Of a DNA stretch of 64,000 bases, positions 34,219 through 46,414 are shown one piece after another. The notes below the pieces were generated by a model. It was given only the letters and a program-made list of their open reading frames with translations. It was not told the origin of the DNA and did no database searches. The stretch lies in contig JAWQEG010000490.1 of assembly GCA_033782935.1 (NCBI GenBank), positions 2,634,001 through 2,698,000 of the forward strand, written 5' to 3'. Source of the DNA: Petrolisthes cinctipes. Taxonomy: Eukaryota > Arthropoda > Malacostraca > Decapoda > Porcellanidae. Position numbers and translations under genes: made by a program. Numbering within the stretch: position 1 is the stretch's first letter; each line of letters begins with the position of its first letter.

Positions 34219-36129
34219 AGTTGGCTCCACTTCCACGTTTACCACTCAGTGTTACCAATATTGAGCCTCCCAGAAATTTGAATCCAGAACCACGTGTGAT
34301 CATGATGCGAATCACTCACTACCGAGTGAAATGGAAAGAGGAGTAGCTATGATATACAGTGTTGAACTCATCTCGGAATTTCGAACGCTGCTCACTTTGA
34401 CACTTGTGATTGGTTCACTAACCCTGGCGTCTGAATGTCTGGCCTAGACATTAATCCCGATGAATTTATCAGTGGAAAATAAGGTTCTGCCAAATTGCAT
34501 GGATCGTAGGGTATTTGTATATAAAACATCCCATTATTGATTTCCAGGTCCTGTTTGCATAATTGCACTGATCTTTATTGGCAACACGCGGAATGAGGAT
34601 GGTGGTGGTGAGACGGAAAGCCGGGTGGAAAAGTGGAGGAGTAGAGTGAATGAGTGACGGGAGAGGAGAAGGCGAATGGAGTGAGTGAGAGCAGGGTGGG
34701 AGAGAAGCGACATAATATATCATTGGCTAGTTAATTAAGAACCGTCACTACAACACAGTATCCTTTGCTAACCAGTAACAGAAATAGATAAATCAGAAAA
34801 TGTCTTGACTGATGCCAAGTAACGAAACTGCTGCATGGCTTGTAATATTTTTCAACGCCGAGTAGATGATAAAAGGTTTGATTTTATAACGTGGTATTAT
34901 GTTAAATAAGGTGGGACTCTTTAAATGGTTTGGCACCCCTGTTGACTCCAGCCATTCTATTTTACTTCTTCAACTCTCTTTTGTTCCTTCTATATCCTTC
35001 ATGGTTACTGTTTCTCCTCTTTATTTCTTTTCCCCTCGTGTTAGTGTCATCCAGGCCCAGTGTGGTCCTCTTCATTTACTTCAAGATGCTCAAACTCATC
35101 CATTATTATTGAATTACAAGGAACACATGCATATCATACTTAAAGATGAACGTCACTCCTTTATCTTCTATAATTAATAGACACTTACTACCTGACTATG
35201 CGATGGAAGAATGCCGGATAAATGTCTGTTTAGCTAGTATAGCCGTATGTGAACGCTCAAGCTGCAATTGTGACAAATTATATACTAAGCACGATAAGAA
35301 ATTTATCAGCATTATTATTATAATAGTTTCAATTTTTTTCGTAGCCTACTGTTTACACATATTACACATAACTCAATCTATAAAGGAGCATTAATTGATA
35401 TGTGAATTGATTGGTTGTTTATGGATATGCTTATAATTCAACAACTGTCTGTTCATCATTATGTTACAAGAAATAACATATAATGGAGGTTACAATGCTA
35501 TCTCACAGACCCTCTTGATAAGACAACAGATAAAGGAGATTGTAAATCGGTTCTGTACTCTTCCATTAATTCCAAGACAAATTTTTCCGAAGTACTGCCT
35601 AAAAACTAGGTGATAAAAAGTAAGTTACAAATGCCTTACATTAACGAGTATAAATAGTCATGGCTACGTGTTAGTCGTCGTCATTGATAATGTACTAACT
35701 TAATTTAAATAAACGTACAGCTGCAACTCGACGAGACGACGACAGTGCTCACCAATAGTCAAGGTTATATCACAGCTGGCAACAATGTGAGAATATACCA
35801 CATGTCTTAATTTACTATTTCACCATATTTAAATACGCATGCCTAATTTTTCGCAAAGATATATAATTATGTAGGCTGCTGTTGAATACCACCAGAGGAG
35901 GACTGACAGTGCTGTACCTTTGTCAATATAAATGGGTTGTCTGGCACAGTCTGGCAGCCATGGGCAAGCCAAGCAGGCGCTCGGTGGCGCGGGCAGAGTA
36001 AGCAGACTGGCCAAGGGTAAACAGTGCACTGCATAGATAGTCGATTGTGTTTAGACAGAGCCAGTGTGTAGTTGGGACTTTTTAGCCAGTCATACTAGGA
36101 TAATCACTACTTGAGGCAGTTCAAGTAAC
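34219..36129. other. Unique DNA upstream of the reductase gene
   Basis: No transposon or coding domain was recognised. It should include the promoter and 5' UTR of the gene at 36,130. A TATA-like TATAAATAG is at about 35,650. Several short open frames are unsupported. Confidence 0.5.
35650..35658 (+). promoter_or_regulatory. TATA-like box upstream of the reductase
   Basis: TATAAATAG lies 480 bp before the start codon. It is the best TATA match in the upstream region, but no initiator could be confirmed and such matches are frequent in AT-rich DNA. Confidence 0.2.
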
Positions 36130-36861
36130 ATGGGCAAGTTCAGTGGACGTCGTGCACTTGTGACAGGAGCTGGGGCTGGCATAGGGCGTGGGGTGGCTCT
36201 CAAGCTGGCTCAGATGGGAGCTGAGGTGTTCGCTCTCAGCAAAACTGAAGCCAACCTCAGTAGTTTGAAGGAGGAATGTCCAAGGATCACAACAATCATT
36301 ACTGATGTGACAAACTGGGAAGCAACACGTGAAGCTGTCAAGAAAATCACGCCCATCCACATGTTAGTAAACAATGCAGGGACTAATATAATACTACCAT
36401 TTCTGGATGCAACACCCGAGAGCTTTGATTTGATGTTTAACTTGAATGTGAAGGCTGTGATGAACGTTTCCCAGATTGTAGCAAGTGATCTGATAACCCG
36501 TCAGTTGAAGGGCTCCATAGTCAGCATCTCGTCCCAGGCTGGTCAGCGAGCAATTAAGGACCGCACTGTGTACTGCTCCACCAAGGGCGCCTTAGACATG
36601 ATGACTAAGGTGATGGCTCTGGAACTAGGACCTAAGGGAATCCGTGTGAACAACGTATCACCCACCGTTGTTCTGACAAAGATGGGACGTGAGGGGTATT
36701 CAGACCCATCTAGGGCAAACTCCATGCTAGCCAGGATACCCCAAGGAAGGTTTGCCGAGGTGGAGGAAGTGGTTAATGCAGTGGTGTACCTCTTGAGTGA
36801 CGAGAGTGATATGGTCAATGGCCACATGCTGCCTGTTGATGGTGGTTTCCTGGCGGCCTGA
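36130..36861 (+). CDS. DCXR: Dicarbonyl/L-xylulose reductase-like short-chain dehydrogenase
   Basis: A complete 243-residue protein, the same length class as animal DCXR (244 in human). These enzymes use NADPH to reduce L-xylulose in the uronate cycle and also alpha-dicarbonyl compounds, acting as tetramers, often cytosolic or membrane-associated. The cofactor fold has TGAGAGIG at 12-19 and NNAG at 81-84. The catalytic Ser-Tyr-Lys set is S135, Y148 and K152 in VYCSTKGALDM. KVMALELGPKGIRVN and the C-terminal PVDGGFLAA follow the DCXR pattern closely. The start is the first Met directly before the Rossmann fold, in an ACATGG context. The gene is intronless and has no premature stop. Nearby genes are unrelated. 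A retrocopy origin is possible but no poly(A) relic or flanking duplication was seen. Confidence 0.93.
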   Translation: MGKFSGRRALVTGAGAGIGRGVALKLAQMGAEVFALSKTEANLSSLKEECPRITTIITDVTNWEATREAVKKITPIHMLVNNAGTNIILPFLDATPESFDLMFNLNVKAVMNVSQIVASDLITRQLKGSIVSISSQAGQRAIKDRTVYCSTKGALDMMTKVMALELGPKGIRVNNVSPTVVLTKMGREGYSDPSRANSMLARIPQGRFAEVEEVVNAVVYLLSDESDMVNGHMLPVDGGFLAA

Positions 36862-37361
<500 letters not shown>

Positions 37362-37759
37362 CTTTTTCCAGTCTCTTATTTACCTTTAGTACATGCAACA
37401 TCACTCAGGGGCATGATGCCGCGAAAAGCCATGAAGTTAGGTTACATAGTGTTATCTGATGGTTGATAAATGATGTTGTGTATTTAATAAACAAAATATT
37501 TGTGGCGGCCGTGATAATAATAATGTCAGAATAAAAAGTATATAGTTAAATATATATATATTGGCTATGAGGACATTGCAAAATGGCACTGCTATAGGGG
37601 CTGTTGTGCAGCGTCGTGGAGAGTCGGTAGTTGCAGTGGAGCTTGTGTAGTAGTGTAGAGACTACGTGTGGTCAACATGGGAACACGTGTGTATGCAGGT
37701 GTATGGCGACGGCAGGAGCGGGGCAAGACTTCCTCTGTAGTAGCTCGCTGGATATAGAC

Positions 37760-39644
37760 CGGGAACCCGAGGGGGTCAGCCTAGCTGGCAAGGTAACAAA
37801 ATTTGTTGTGCCCAGCAAGGATCTATATACTTGGACAAACAAAGAAATGGAAGTCTGCCGGTCACCTGCTGGTGGGTGTGGTTCTCAGGGACAGGATAAT
37901 ACAGGTATAATTTGAGCTAGCTTAGCTCTTGTAAGTAACAAAAGAAAACAAGTCAATATGTAATAAGCATGATATACTGTATTAGAAATGACCAATGACA
38001 GATTTTTTTCGTGGTGGGGTACCCCTGCCAGAGCTCAAAAAAGGGCACCAGTAAGTCATGCTAGATTAGCTCATGGGGTAACAACTTCAAATCAACCTCA
38101 AATTTATCAGTAAGGCCCATTTTATCAGGAACAAGCAGTGACAGACATTTTCAGTGGTGGGGGGTCCGAGCCAGACACCCCAAAAGTTACACACCCTGCA
38201 GCTGAGCTAGCTCAGCTTTGAGGGTAACAACTTCAAACCAACTTCAAATTCATATGTAAGGCCTACTTTATCAGGAATAAGCAGTGACAGACATTTTCAA
38301 TGGTGGGGGGTCCGAGACAGACACCCTCAAATTACCAAGCCGATAACTTTTTTCATAAAATACCCCGAGTTCAATATGCATAAGACTAAAGCATTTTCTT
38401 TGCCCCAGCCCAACAATGGTATGTGAGATTCTATACATTAGACTCTGCTGATTTTAGCCGATTTCACTTTATTATTTGAGGACTGAACAATTAACAAAAG
38501 TACTATCACCATAATGGATGCATCAGCAGAGACAGATGCAGAGATGGACGAGGAGGTCCCCCATCTACAACCACTTTACTCAACTGCACCTGCTGAACAG
38601 GTACTGTGTTATCTCATCAAATTTTGCACAATCATATTATGCAAATTCTTTTGATTGCTAATTTTCGGACCGTAGGATGCAGATTGCTAAGTATTTTTGA
38701 TGCAAATAATCACGTAGGTGAGCCATAGTTTGAACAAAATTGCCCGAAGAAAAATTTAATGAAAAATTCTTCACCCCTCCCCTTAGAATTATCTTCTGCA
38801 TTCGACATCATCTTGAAATGACATCCAATCCTTGAATGGTTAATGTTGGCCTTGATGTTTTCTATCAGTGGCATAGACCCCCACTCCCTCAGACTGTAGA
38901 TTTACTAGTGTCTCTTGCATTCTAGGGGAATTACAATTAAAAAAACCCATGCTGCCTCATCTGCCAGAAATCAGATGAGGACAGTAGGCTCAAAGTTTTT
39001 AACGAGAAGACATGGACCTCAGTAAAGAGAGCTGCCACCATGCGAAAAACTTTGAAAACAGACAAATATGCAGACATCACGAACACAATGCTGCAAGACA
39101 GCCATGAATCAACTCATCATTACCACCCTTTATGCTATAAGAAATATACTGTTGTCAAGCGTTCAAAGTCTGCCTCAACATCAAATGATATTGATACACC
39201 TCCTACCAAACAACCTAAAATTCAAACAAGAAACTCTAGTGTCCTTCCAAAAGACGATGAAATAAAAAGGGAATGTTTTTTCTGTAGGATGAGCAGAAAA
39301 AAGATGAAGGGGAAAGAGGAAGCCAGACGAATGAGCGTGTAAAAAGCTTGATAAGGAGTGGAGTCGACCTGATTGCAGCAGATGCATGGTACCATAGAAG
39401 TTGCCGTGCGAAATTTCTCTCCGAAACTGACCGGGCAGTACAGAAAGCTCCAATGGAAAGCTCAGTATCACCACAATTGTGCCACAAGAATGCCTCTGCT
39501 TCCATCTGCTCATATATCCAAGATGAGGTGATTGAAGAAAAGCGCTCAATATTCGTCTCTGGGTTACTTGAGATGTACAAGGCAGAGTATATAAGCATGG
39601 GGAGAGATCAAGCAGATGTTGAATCTTATTGGGCCCAGAATTTG
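37760..39644 (+). repeat. Palindrome, left arm
   Basis: Reverse complement of 40,156-42,023 at very high identity. Differences are single bases plus a deletion of about 18 bp in the right arm near 40,380, between short CCG repeats. The arm contains an exon-like piece (PEGVSLAGKVTKFVVPSKD) ending at 37,915, about 2.4 copies of a 145-bp direct repeat (37,997-38,340), and the N-terminal half of the repetitive zinc-finger-like ORF. Confidence 0.93.
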
Positions 39645-40155
39645 TCTCGCTGTAACTTATACTGTGCCCTGACCTGTTCAAAATTTTCAATGTGAGCTTG
39701 GATCCAGTAAGTGATGCCATCCCTAATCCCAAGGTAGTGTGCTTCCATGGTTTGACTGTTCCTCCAGTGACATTAAAAATGGCATCGGATGCCATCGAAG
39801 TCACCTTACGTTCAAAACCATCCTTTTTCGCCCCACGGAATTTTGGTGTTAGGCCACCTATAAGACTCCTAAAAAACAGGTCTAACTGTGCTGAAATGTC
39901 TGGGGCAGACTCCTTCAGATTCTGAACGGTAGCAGGATTAGGTGTCCTTGATTTAGGGAGCTTCATTATCTGGGATCGAAGGTGGAGAGCAGCCCATCGC
40001 AACTTATCATTCTGTAGATGTTCTTCTGCATCACAGTGAAGTCGAGCGAATGCTTCATCTTCTGGTACAACTGAATTAAAAACAAAATTGCCTCGGTGTT
40101 GGTCAGCCAACTTTATTTTTATCTTGTCTCCAAAAGAAATTGCAATCTTTCTCTG
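39645..40155. other. Palindrome spacer (511 bp)
   Basis: The unique centre between the two arms. On the minus strand it continues the reading frame that enters from the right arm, which makes the right arm plus spacer the original arrangement and the left arm the inverted duplicate. Confidence 0.85.
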
Positions 40156-41270
40156 CAAATTCTGGGCCCAATAAGATTCAACATCTGCTTGATCTCCCCC
40201 CATGCTTATATACTCTGCCTTGTACATCTCAAGTAACCCAGAGACGAATATTGAGCGCTTTTCTTCAATCACCTCATCTTGGATATATGAGCAGATGGAA
40301 GCAGAGGCATTCTTGTGGCACAATTGTGGTGATACTGAGCTTTCCATTGGAGCTTTCTGTACTGCCCGGTCAGTTTCGGCAACTTCTATGGTACCATGCA
40401 TCTGCTGCAATCAGGTCGACTCCACTCCTTATCAAGCTTTTTACACGCTCATTCGTCTGGCTTCCTCTTTCCCCTTCCTCTTTTTTCTGTTTATCCCACA
40501 GAAAAAACATTCCCCTTTTATTTCATCGTCTTTTGGAAGGACACTAGAGTTTCTTGTTTGAATTTTAGGTTGTTTGGTAGGAGGTGTATCAATATCATTT
40601 GATGCTGAGGCAGACTTTGAACGCTTGACAACAGTATATTTCTTATAGCATAAAGGGTGGTAATGATGAGTTGATTCATGGCTGTCTTGCAGCATTGTGT
40701 TCGTGATGTCTGCATATTTGTCTGTTTTCAAAGTTTTTCGCATGGTGGCAGCTCTCTTTACTGAGGTCCATGTCTTCTCGTTAAAAACTTTGAGCCTACT
40801 GTCCTCATCTGATTTCTGGCAGATGAGGCAGCATGGGTTTTTTTAATTGTTATTCCCCTAGAATGCAAGAGACACTAGTAAATCTACAGTCTGAGGGAGT
40901 GGGGGTCTATGCCACTGATAGAAAACATCAAGGCCAACATTAACCATTCAAGGATTGGATGTCATTTCAAGATGATGTCGAATGCAGAAGATAATTCTAA
41001 GGGGAGGGGTGAAGAATTTTTCATTAAATTTTTCTTCGGGCAATTTTGTTCAAACTATGGCTCATCTACGTGATTATTTGCATCAAAAATACTTAGCAAT
41101 CTGCATCCTACGGTCCGAAAATTAGCAATCAAAAGAATTTGCATAATATGATTGTGCAAAATTTGATGAGATAACACAGTACCTGTTCAGCAGGTGCAGT
41201 TGAGTAAAGTGGTTGTAGATGGGGGACCTCCTCGTCCATCTCTGCATCTGTCTCTGCTGATGCATCCATT
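39650..41270 (-). pseudogene. Repetitive zinc-finger-like ORF, probably transposon-derived
   Basis: The minus-strand product begins in the right arm. A short acidic exon (MDASAETDAEMDEEVPHLQP, about 41,270, then a GTACTG donor) is followed by a Cys/His region (CCLICQKSDEDSRLK, HHYHPLCYKKY, ECFFCG, WYHRSCRAKFL). A long segment then runs through the spacer (KIKIKLADQHRG, KESAPDISAQLDLFF, LGLGMASLTGSKLTLKILNR, SGHSISY). The frame is broken around 40,440, and it is cut at the spacer/left-arm border just after the LNRSGHSISY block, so no complete protein results. Proteins with the LTGSK/NRxGHxIxY block occur as multicopy uncharacterised ORFs in invertebrates. I cannot assign a transposon superfamily. 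Confidence 0.6.
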
Positions 41271-42023
41271 ATGGTGATAGTACTTTTGTTAATTGTTCAG
41301 TCCTCAAATAATAAAGTGAAATCGGCTAAAATCAGCAGAGTCTAATGTATAGAATCTCACATACCATTGTTGGGCTGGGGCAAAGAAAATGCTTTAGTCT
41401 TATGCATATTGAACTCGGGGTATTTTATGAAAAAAGTTATCGGCTTGGTAATTTGAGGGTGTCTGTCTCGGACCCCCCACCATTGAAAATGTCTGTCACT
41501 GCTTATTCCTGATAAAGTAGGCCTTACATATGAATTTGAAGTTGGTTTGAAGTTGTTACCCTCAAAGCTGAGCTAGCTCAGCTGCAGGGTGTGTAACTTT
41601 TGGGGTGTCTGGCTCGGACCCCCCACCACTGAAAATGTCTGTCACTGCTTGTTCCTGATAAAATGGGCCTTACTGATAAATTTGAGGTTGATTTGAAGTT
41701 GTTACCCCATGAGCTAATCTAGCATGACTTACTGGTGCCCTTTTTTGAGCTCTGGCAGGGGTACCCCACCACGAAAAAAATCTGTCATTGGTCATTTCTA
41801 ATACAGTATATCATGCTTATTACATATTGACTTGTTTTCTTTTGTTACTTACAAGAGCTAAGCTAGCTCAAATTATACCTGTATTATCCTGTCCCTGAGA
41901 ACCACACCCACCAGCAGGTGACCGGCAGACTTCCATTTCTTTGTTTGTCCAAGTATATAGATCCTTGCTGGGCACAACAAATTTTGTTACCTTGCCAGCT
42001 AGGCTGACCCCCTCGGGCTCCCG
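40156..42023 (-). repeat. Palindrome, right arm
   Basis: Mirror of 37,760-39,644. The outer ends of both arms fall at the same element position (CGGGAACCCGAGG / CGGGAGCCCGAGG) and unrelated sequence lies beyond each. Confidence 0.93.
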
Positions 42024-42794
42024 CTCTAATAGACTAGCCTCTGTGGCGTGCCCACATAACCACACGCATCACCTGACATGCTGCACCCATCTCGAATCAT
42101 ACCTGGGAGAAAGCGGAAGGCCGTGGCTGCACTCCCAAGAGAGGATTAAGCTGTGTCAGGGGAAGGGATTAACGTACCCGTCAGACTGTGGCTTGTCTGG
42201 GGCCGGGGAAAGTACAAAGGAGCAAGGAGTGGCGTACCAGCACATGAAATATACAAAAGAATAAGGAGTGGTGCATATGGCACCACTACAATGTAATGGA
42301 AGAGTGTGCGAGAGTCGGGAGCTTAACAGAGTTTGCACACAGTCTAGCTGGTTGTCCTGAAAATACGGTGCTGAGATTGAAAACTAGGAACTGATTGCGA
42401 AACGAAGACTGCATTATGATTAGAAAGAAGAGTAGGAATAAGAGAATCTGAAACAGCTTGATATGAGTCCTAGGGAAAGCGTCTTGGAGGCAGATAATAG
42501 CAGGACAATATCTGGTTTCTCTCCTTAAGTTACCCCTTAGTGCAAGGATTGGCCAATGTCTTGGGCTGATAGAAGATGGTTTACAATGAGGGGTAATTCA
42601 CGCACTTCACTCGTGGCCAGTCCTAGGCAAGAATGCGCCCTAGGTGTCGTACGTGTGTGTGTCACGGTCTTCCTCCTTAGTACATGACTCTGTGAAATTA
42701 TAGTCAATCCATCCTGACTAGTTACACAGAACAGTGTGTTTTATACCTCTCTGGCCCAGTGACTTCACCCTAGCTGTGACAAACTTTGAGAAAA
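42024..42794. other. Unique DNA, no feature recognised
   Basis: About 770 bp without a domain-bearing frame, recognisable RNA or repeat. It precedes the LINE ORF1 relic. Confidence 0.55.
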
Positions 42795-44355
42795 TGGGAG
42801 CCCAGAGTAAAAAGAAAAAGAACCGGAGGCAGGCTTGAGGAACTGCATTGTCTCCCCAGGGTCACCAAAACGACGTAGTGAATCTGTCCTGTCTACCTCC
42901 TCCACCAACAGTGTGGAGCCAGGGGATGGGGGTTCCACCTCACCCGACCCCACTACATCAGACCTCCATCACTCTAAACGGACTCGTTTGGGGGGACCCG
43001 TTGACGAGATCCCTTGCAGCATCCTGACCCTATACCTGGGTCGCCTGGCGGGGGTGTCCCAACTGTTGGCATCCCTGATTGCTGACTCGATGTTCTCCCT
43101 ACCAACCCAGCCACCACAGCCTGCTGTCCCACCCCATTACTCACTCTAGCCTCCTCTCATTCCTAGAGAGCAGTTTGTCAGACTCAGCATTCCACTAAAT
43201 CTTTCCTATGATCTACGTGGTGTATGGCGACGCCGGCATATCACTGACCCTCTCCTCGCCAAGCTTCCTACAGACGATGTACATATTATGTCAACATCTT
43301 CAGCCAATATCTACATATCCAGGAACCATCCAAACATTATTGAAGAGCTGACCACCACTGACCGCTATGGGATAGTCCTCGAGTAACATGACTACTTGAT
43401 CCGCTCTAAAAAGATGCCTGAATATCTTGTCAAAAGGTTCCCTGTTGAATTCGACCCTAACATCCTCCTGGACATTGAAGGAGTGATGTGGATACTTCGT
43501 CTTCATACCTCCCAGGGGGTGACTATCTCTCGGGTATGTGTGTTGTGGAGTACTTCACCTGAATCATATAAATACGACCGTTGGCTCCCACCCTGTGTTA
43601 TTGTTCCTGCCCACACTCCACCACCTCTCTGCTACAGACAGATGCTATGAGTCTGGACATGTGAAGAAGTACTGTAAAAGTTCCACTGCTCGGTGTGGCT
43701 TGTGTAGTAATCCACACCTGACCACTGACTACTCTGCACGCCCTACTGCCTCCATCCCACCGCCAACTCCACCTGCAATTCCCTTATCTGATGACTTTCC
43801 TGAATTCCGTGAGGACCGTCCTGAACCGTCACTTTTTCCGAATGATCCTTTAGTCATTTACCCTCGCCACCTGATATCCAGTGCTTTCCGCTGCCCTCGC
43901 TGTGGCCATGAGGGGGTCAATGCCTGGGACTTAGATTGTCCAAACAAACATTCCTCTCCCTCCCGCGTTGTCCCTCCTGGTGCCCCATCATCATCTCCCT
44001 CCTCCATGGCCCCTCTCTCCTCCCCTTCCTCTCTTTCAACTCCCTGTGAAGTTGTAGCTCAGCTCCCTGCTATATATACTTTGTTACAACAACAGCTTCA
44101 CGCTCAACACCAACTTCTTCAAACTCCTTTAAATCCATGATCACATCTTTGTATGCCACACACTCACCTACCTCCGCTAATGAACTCTACACTTCCCTTG
44201 TAACTCAGGTAAAGAACTTTTATGATAACTATGTCGCACAACTCTACCATATGAAACCTGCCACCCACCTCTCCCACTGCTGGGCTAAGGACAGACGAGT
44301 GTGTGAAGGTGAGGAAAAATGTTACACATTTCCCAGCTGCTTACCGCTCTGCTGA
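42795..44355 (+). pseudogene. Non-LTR retrotransposon ORF1 (Gag-like), decayed
   Basis: Starts with a basic leader (MGAQSKKKKNRRQ), then Ser/Pro-rich text, a central region (EQFVRLSIPLNLSYDLRGVW, EYLVKRFPVEFDP) and a CCHC-type knuckle (CYESGHVKKYC, then CGLCSNPHLT). A second Cys pair (CPRCGHEGVNAWDLDC) and a Gln/Leu-rich tail ending near 44,355 follow. At least three frame changes and in-frame stops occur (for example at 43,385). No endonuclease/RT ORF follows, so the element was 3'-rearranged. Confidence 0.68.
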
Positions 44356-44560
44356 TTAATTGATTGATTAATAGATGCCACTAGGCATCTGGCGGCTAAA
44401 CAGCTAAGGTCATATACCACCTAACACAAAATTAAATTCCAAGGATTTTAAAACATGGTCATTTATATCATTAATAAAATATATACACACGTCAGCCAGG
44501 CTTCATTACCCCAAAAGGGACAAGTTAAAACAAAGGCGGGATGATAAAAAATGACAAAAA
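44356..44560 (+). other. Probable LINE 3' tail
   Basis: Non-coding text with ATTGATTGATTAATAGATGCC and a GGCATCTGGCGGCTAAACAG phrase that reads like a LINE 3' UTR. It may belong to the ORF1 relic upstream, but the intervening ORF2 is missing. Confidence 0.35.
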
Positions 44561-45940
44561 AAAGTTTGCACATAGATTGGGGATGCAGGGAGTGTAAACA
44601 CTTGATACTTGAGGCAAGAAAAAAAATTGCACATAGATTGGAGATGCAGTGTGAACACTTGATACTTGAGGCCAGAAAAAAATTTCACATAGATTGGGGG
44701 CGCCAGGAGGGCGAGTAGCACTAAACCCCACGTGGTAGGGGTGGTAGGTGAGGGAGGTAAAATACAGAGGGTACCAAGGGCAGTGCAGACATGCGATGGG
44801 GACGAGTAGCACTGGGGAGGGCAGGAAAACGCAGAAAAAAGAATAAAATATACAGGGGAACAGTGTACATGTTCTTATACCTTCACCTTGAGGACCATTG
44901 CTGTTGATATGTAGTCGTGGCGGAGTGTAGAGTGGGGGTGCACGATGTGTAGGGCGCAGAGTGGGTGCCGAAGATGTCACACGTGGTCGTAGGGTAGGTA
45001 GCGTTGTTAGGTCACTGACGAAGGATGCACGTGTGGCAGTAGCGTGGAAGGCTAGTGTCATAGGTAGCTGACGAAGGTGAAGCACGTGGTCGTATCGTAT
45101 CGTTGAGAGCGGTGGCGACGTGGGGTGGGTTCGAAGTGCAGCTGACGAAGGTTGCACGTGGTCGTCGCATTGCGTAGGTGGTGCGGGCGTAGAGAGGCGT
45201 AAGTCCTGTAGTATAGGATGACGAAGGTGAAGCACGTGGTCGTAGCGCTGAATGGCATCGACGAAAGGTGGCTGACGAAGGTTGCACGTGTTCATAGCGT
45301 CAGTGAGGTGGTGTGGGCGTAGAGAGCCGTAGGTGCCGTAGTAGAAGCTGACGAAGGTTCGATGCCGCCGACAAGGTACTTCGGCATTGTGTGTGTGTGT
45401 GTGGGGAGAAGGTGGGGTAGGAGAGAATGGTAAGAGAGACAGGCGTGGGCCGGGATAACAAGAGAAAGGAAGGGACGCACCGGGTAGGGCGGCCGTAAGG
45501 GCGTGAGGCCAGGGACATATGCCTTGGGGAGTACGTGGAGCACGTGGGTGCAGCCAGGGGTTGAGCATGGGAGGGGAAAGATATTACAGGAAAAGTAGGG
45601 CCCGTAGGGAAAGAATGTATAGACAGGAGGAAACGGGAAACAGGGAGAGAGTGTGACGGGGCAGGGCGTAAGGAACCGACAGAAAGGACAAAAGGAGAAG
45701 TCCGAAATACAGGAAGTGCCGGGAAGGGCAGAGTTACGTTATAAATGCAATGTTGGAGGGGCAAGAGCACTGGGGAGTGTATAACAAATCACAAAGCAAC
45801 AATAATGGGAGTGAAGTGTGTATTTGTGGTACCTTGTAGCAGAGGAAGCGGCGAACATGTAGAGTTGGAGCGTGGGGTCTCCTCTTGGGGGGAGCCAGCC
45901 AGGGTCTTGAGGATGTCGTAGGGCCTAGTAAGAGTGCTAC
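44561..45940 (-). repeat. LTR-element leader with an irregular minisatellite
   Basis: Downstream (minus strand) of the LTR at 45,961. It contains at least six copies of GCTGACGAAGGT(T/GA)GCACGTGGTCGT-type units between 45,010 and 45,360. The long Pro/His/Arg-rich frames have no recognisable gag or pol motif. An earlier direct repeat (TTTGCACATAGATTGG..., 44,565-44,700, three copies) lies at the far end. Confidence 0.55.
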
Positions 45941-45960
45941 TTATGTCCGGGGTCACCAAT
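45941..45960 (-). other. Primer-binding-site-like sequence
   Basis: ATTGGTGACCCCGGACATAA directly follows the LTR end on the minus strand. TGGTGACCCC is a common start of tRNA primer-binding sites in Gypsy-type elements. Confidence 0.55.
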
Positions 45961-46414
45961 TGTAACGTCAGGGGCATGTTACTACCGGATAGGTGAACAG
46001 TAGATTCATATACAGTTTATTATGAAGGTACTACAAAAGGTGGTGTAGAGAAAGCCCAAGCACAAGTAGTAATGGCGTCCAGCTGCCCAGACTACAGAGT
46101 TGCTTGTAGTAGGTGCAGTGCGGCTTGTAGGTGTCTAGGCGATGCTTCAGGGTGACCGTACTATAGTGTAGGGGCAGCAGGAGGTACGCTGGCAGGCAAC
46201 GCAGTGTAGGAGGGAGCAGCCTGGTGCGGGAGCCGGTGGGGGAGACGTGTTACCTGCTGGCTTGGCTCGTGGGTAGTGACCGAGCGTGGGTCGTCGTGGA
46301 CGCTGGCCGAGCGGTAGATCCCCGGATGTAGGTCCGGGACGCGAGCGGATCAGGGTGCCCGGATGTGTAGGCACAGGGAGAATGGGGATAATGTATGTGT
46401 TTGGGGTCATTACA
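45961..46414 (-). mobile_element. LTR of a Gypsy-like retrotransposon
   Basis: 454 bp starting TGTAATGACC and ending GACGTTACA on the minus strand, so it has inverted TGTAA/TTACA ends. An AATAAA polyadenylation signal lies near the 3' end (about 46,020), and a PBS-like site follows at once. On its 5' side there is a G-rich purine tract (CTTGGGGGAGGGGGGTAC) resembling a polypurine tract. No second LTR was found in the window. Confidence 0.72.

Noticed and set aside
38000..38340. 145-bp direct repeats in the palindrome arm as a separate satellite
   Set aside because: Only about 2.4 copies, confined to the arm and mirrored in the other arm. Treated as part of the duplicated element.
44525..45770. 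Long Pro/His/Arg-rich minus-strand frames as possible genes
   Set aside because: They follow the minisatellite units and low-complexity leader, with no gag, protease or pol motifs.
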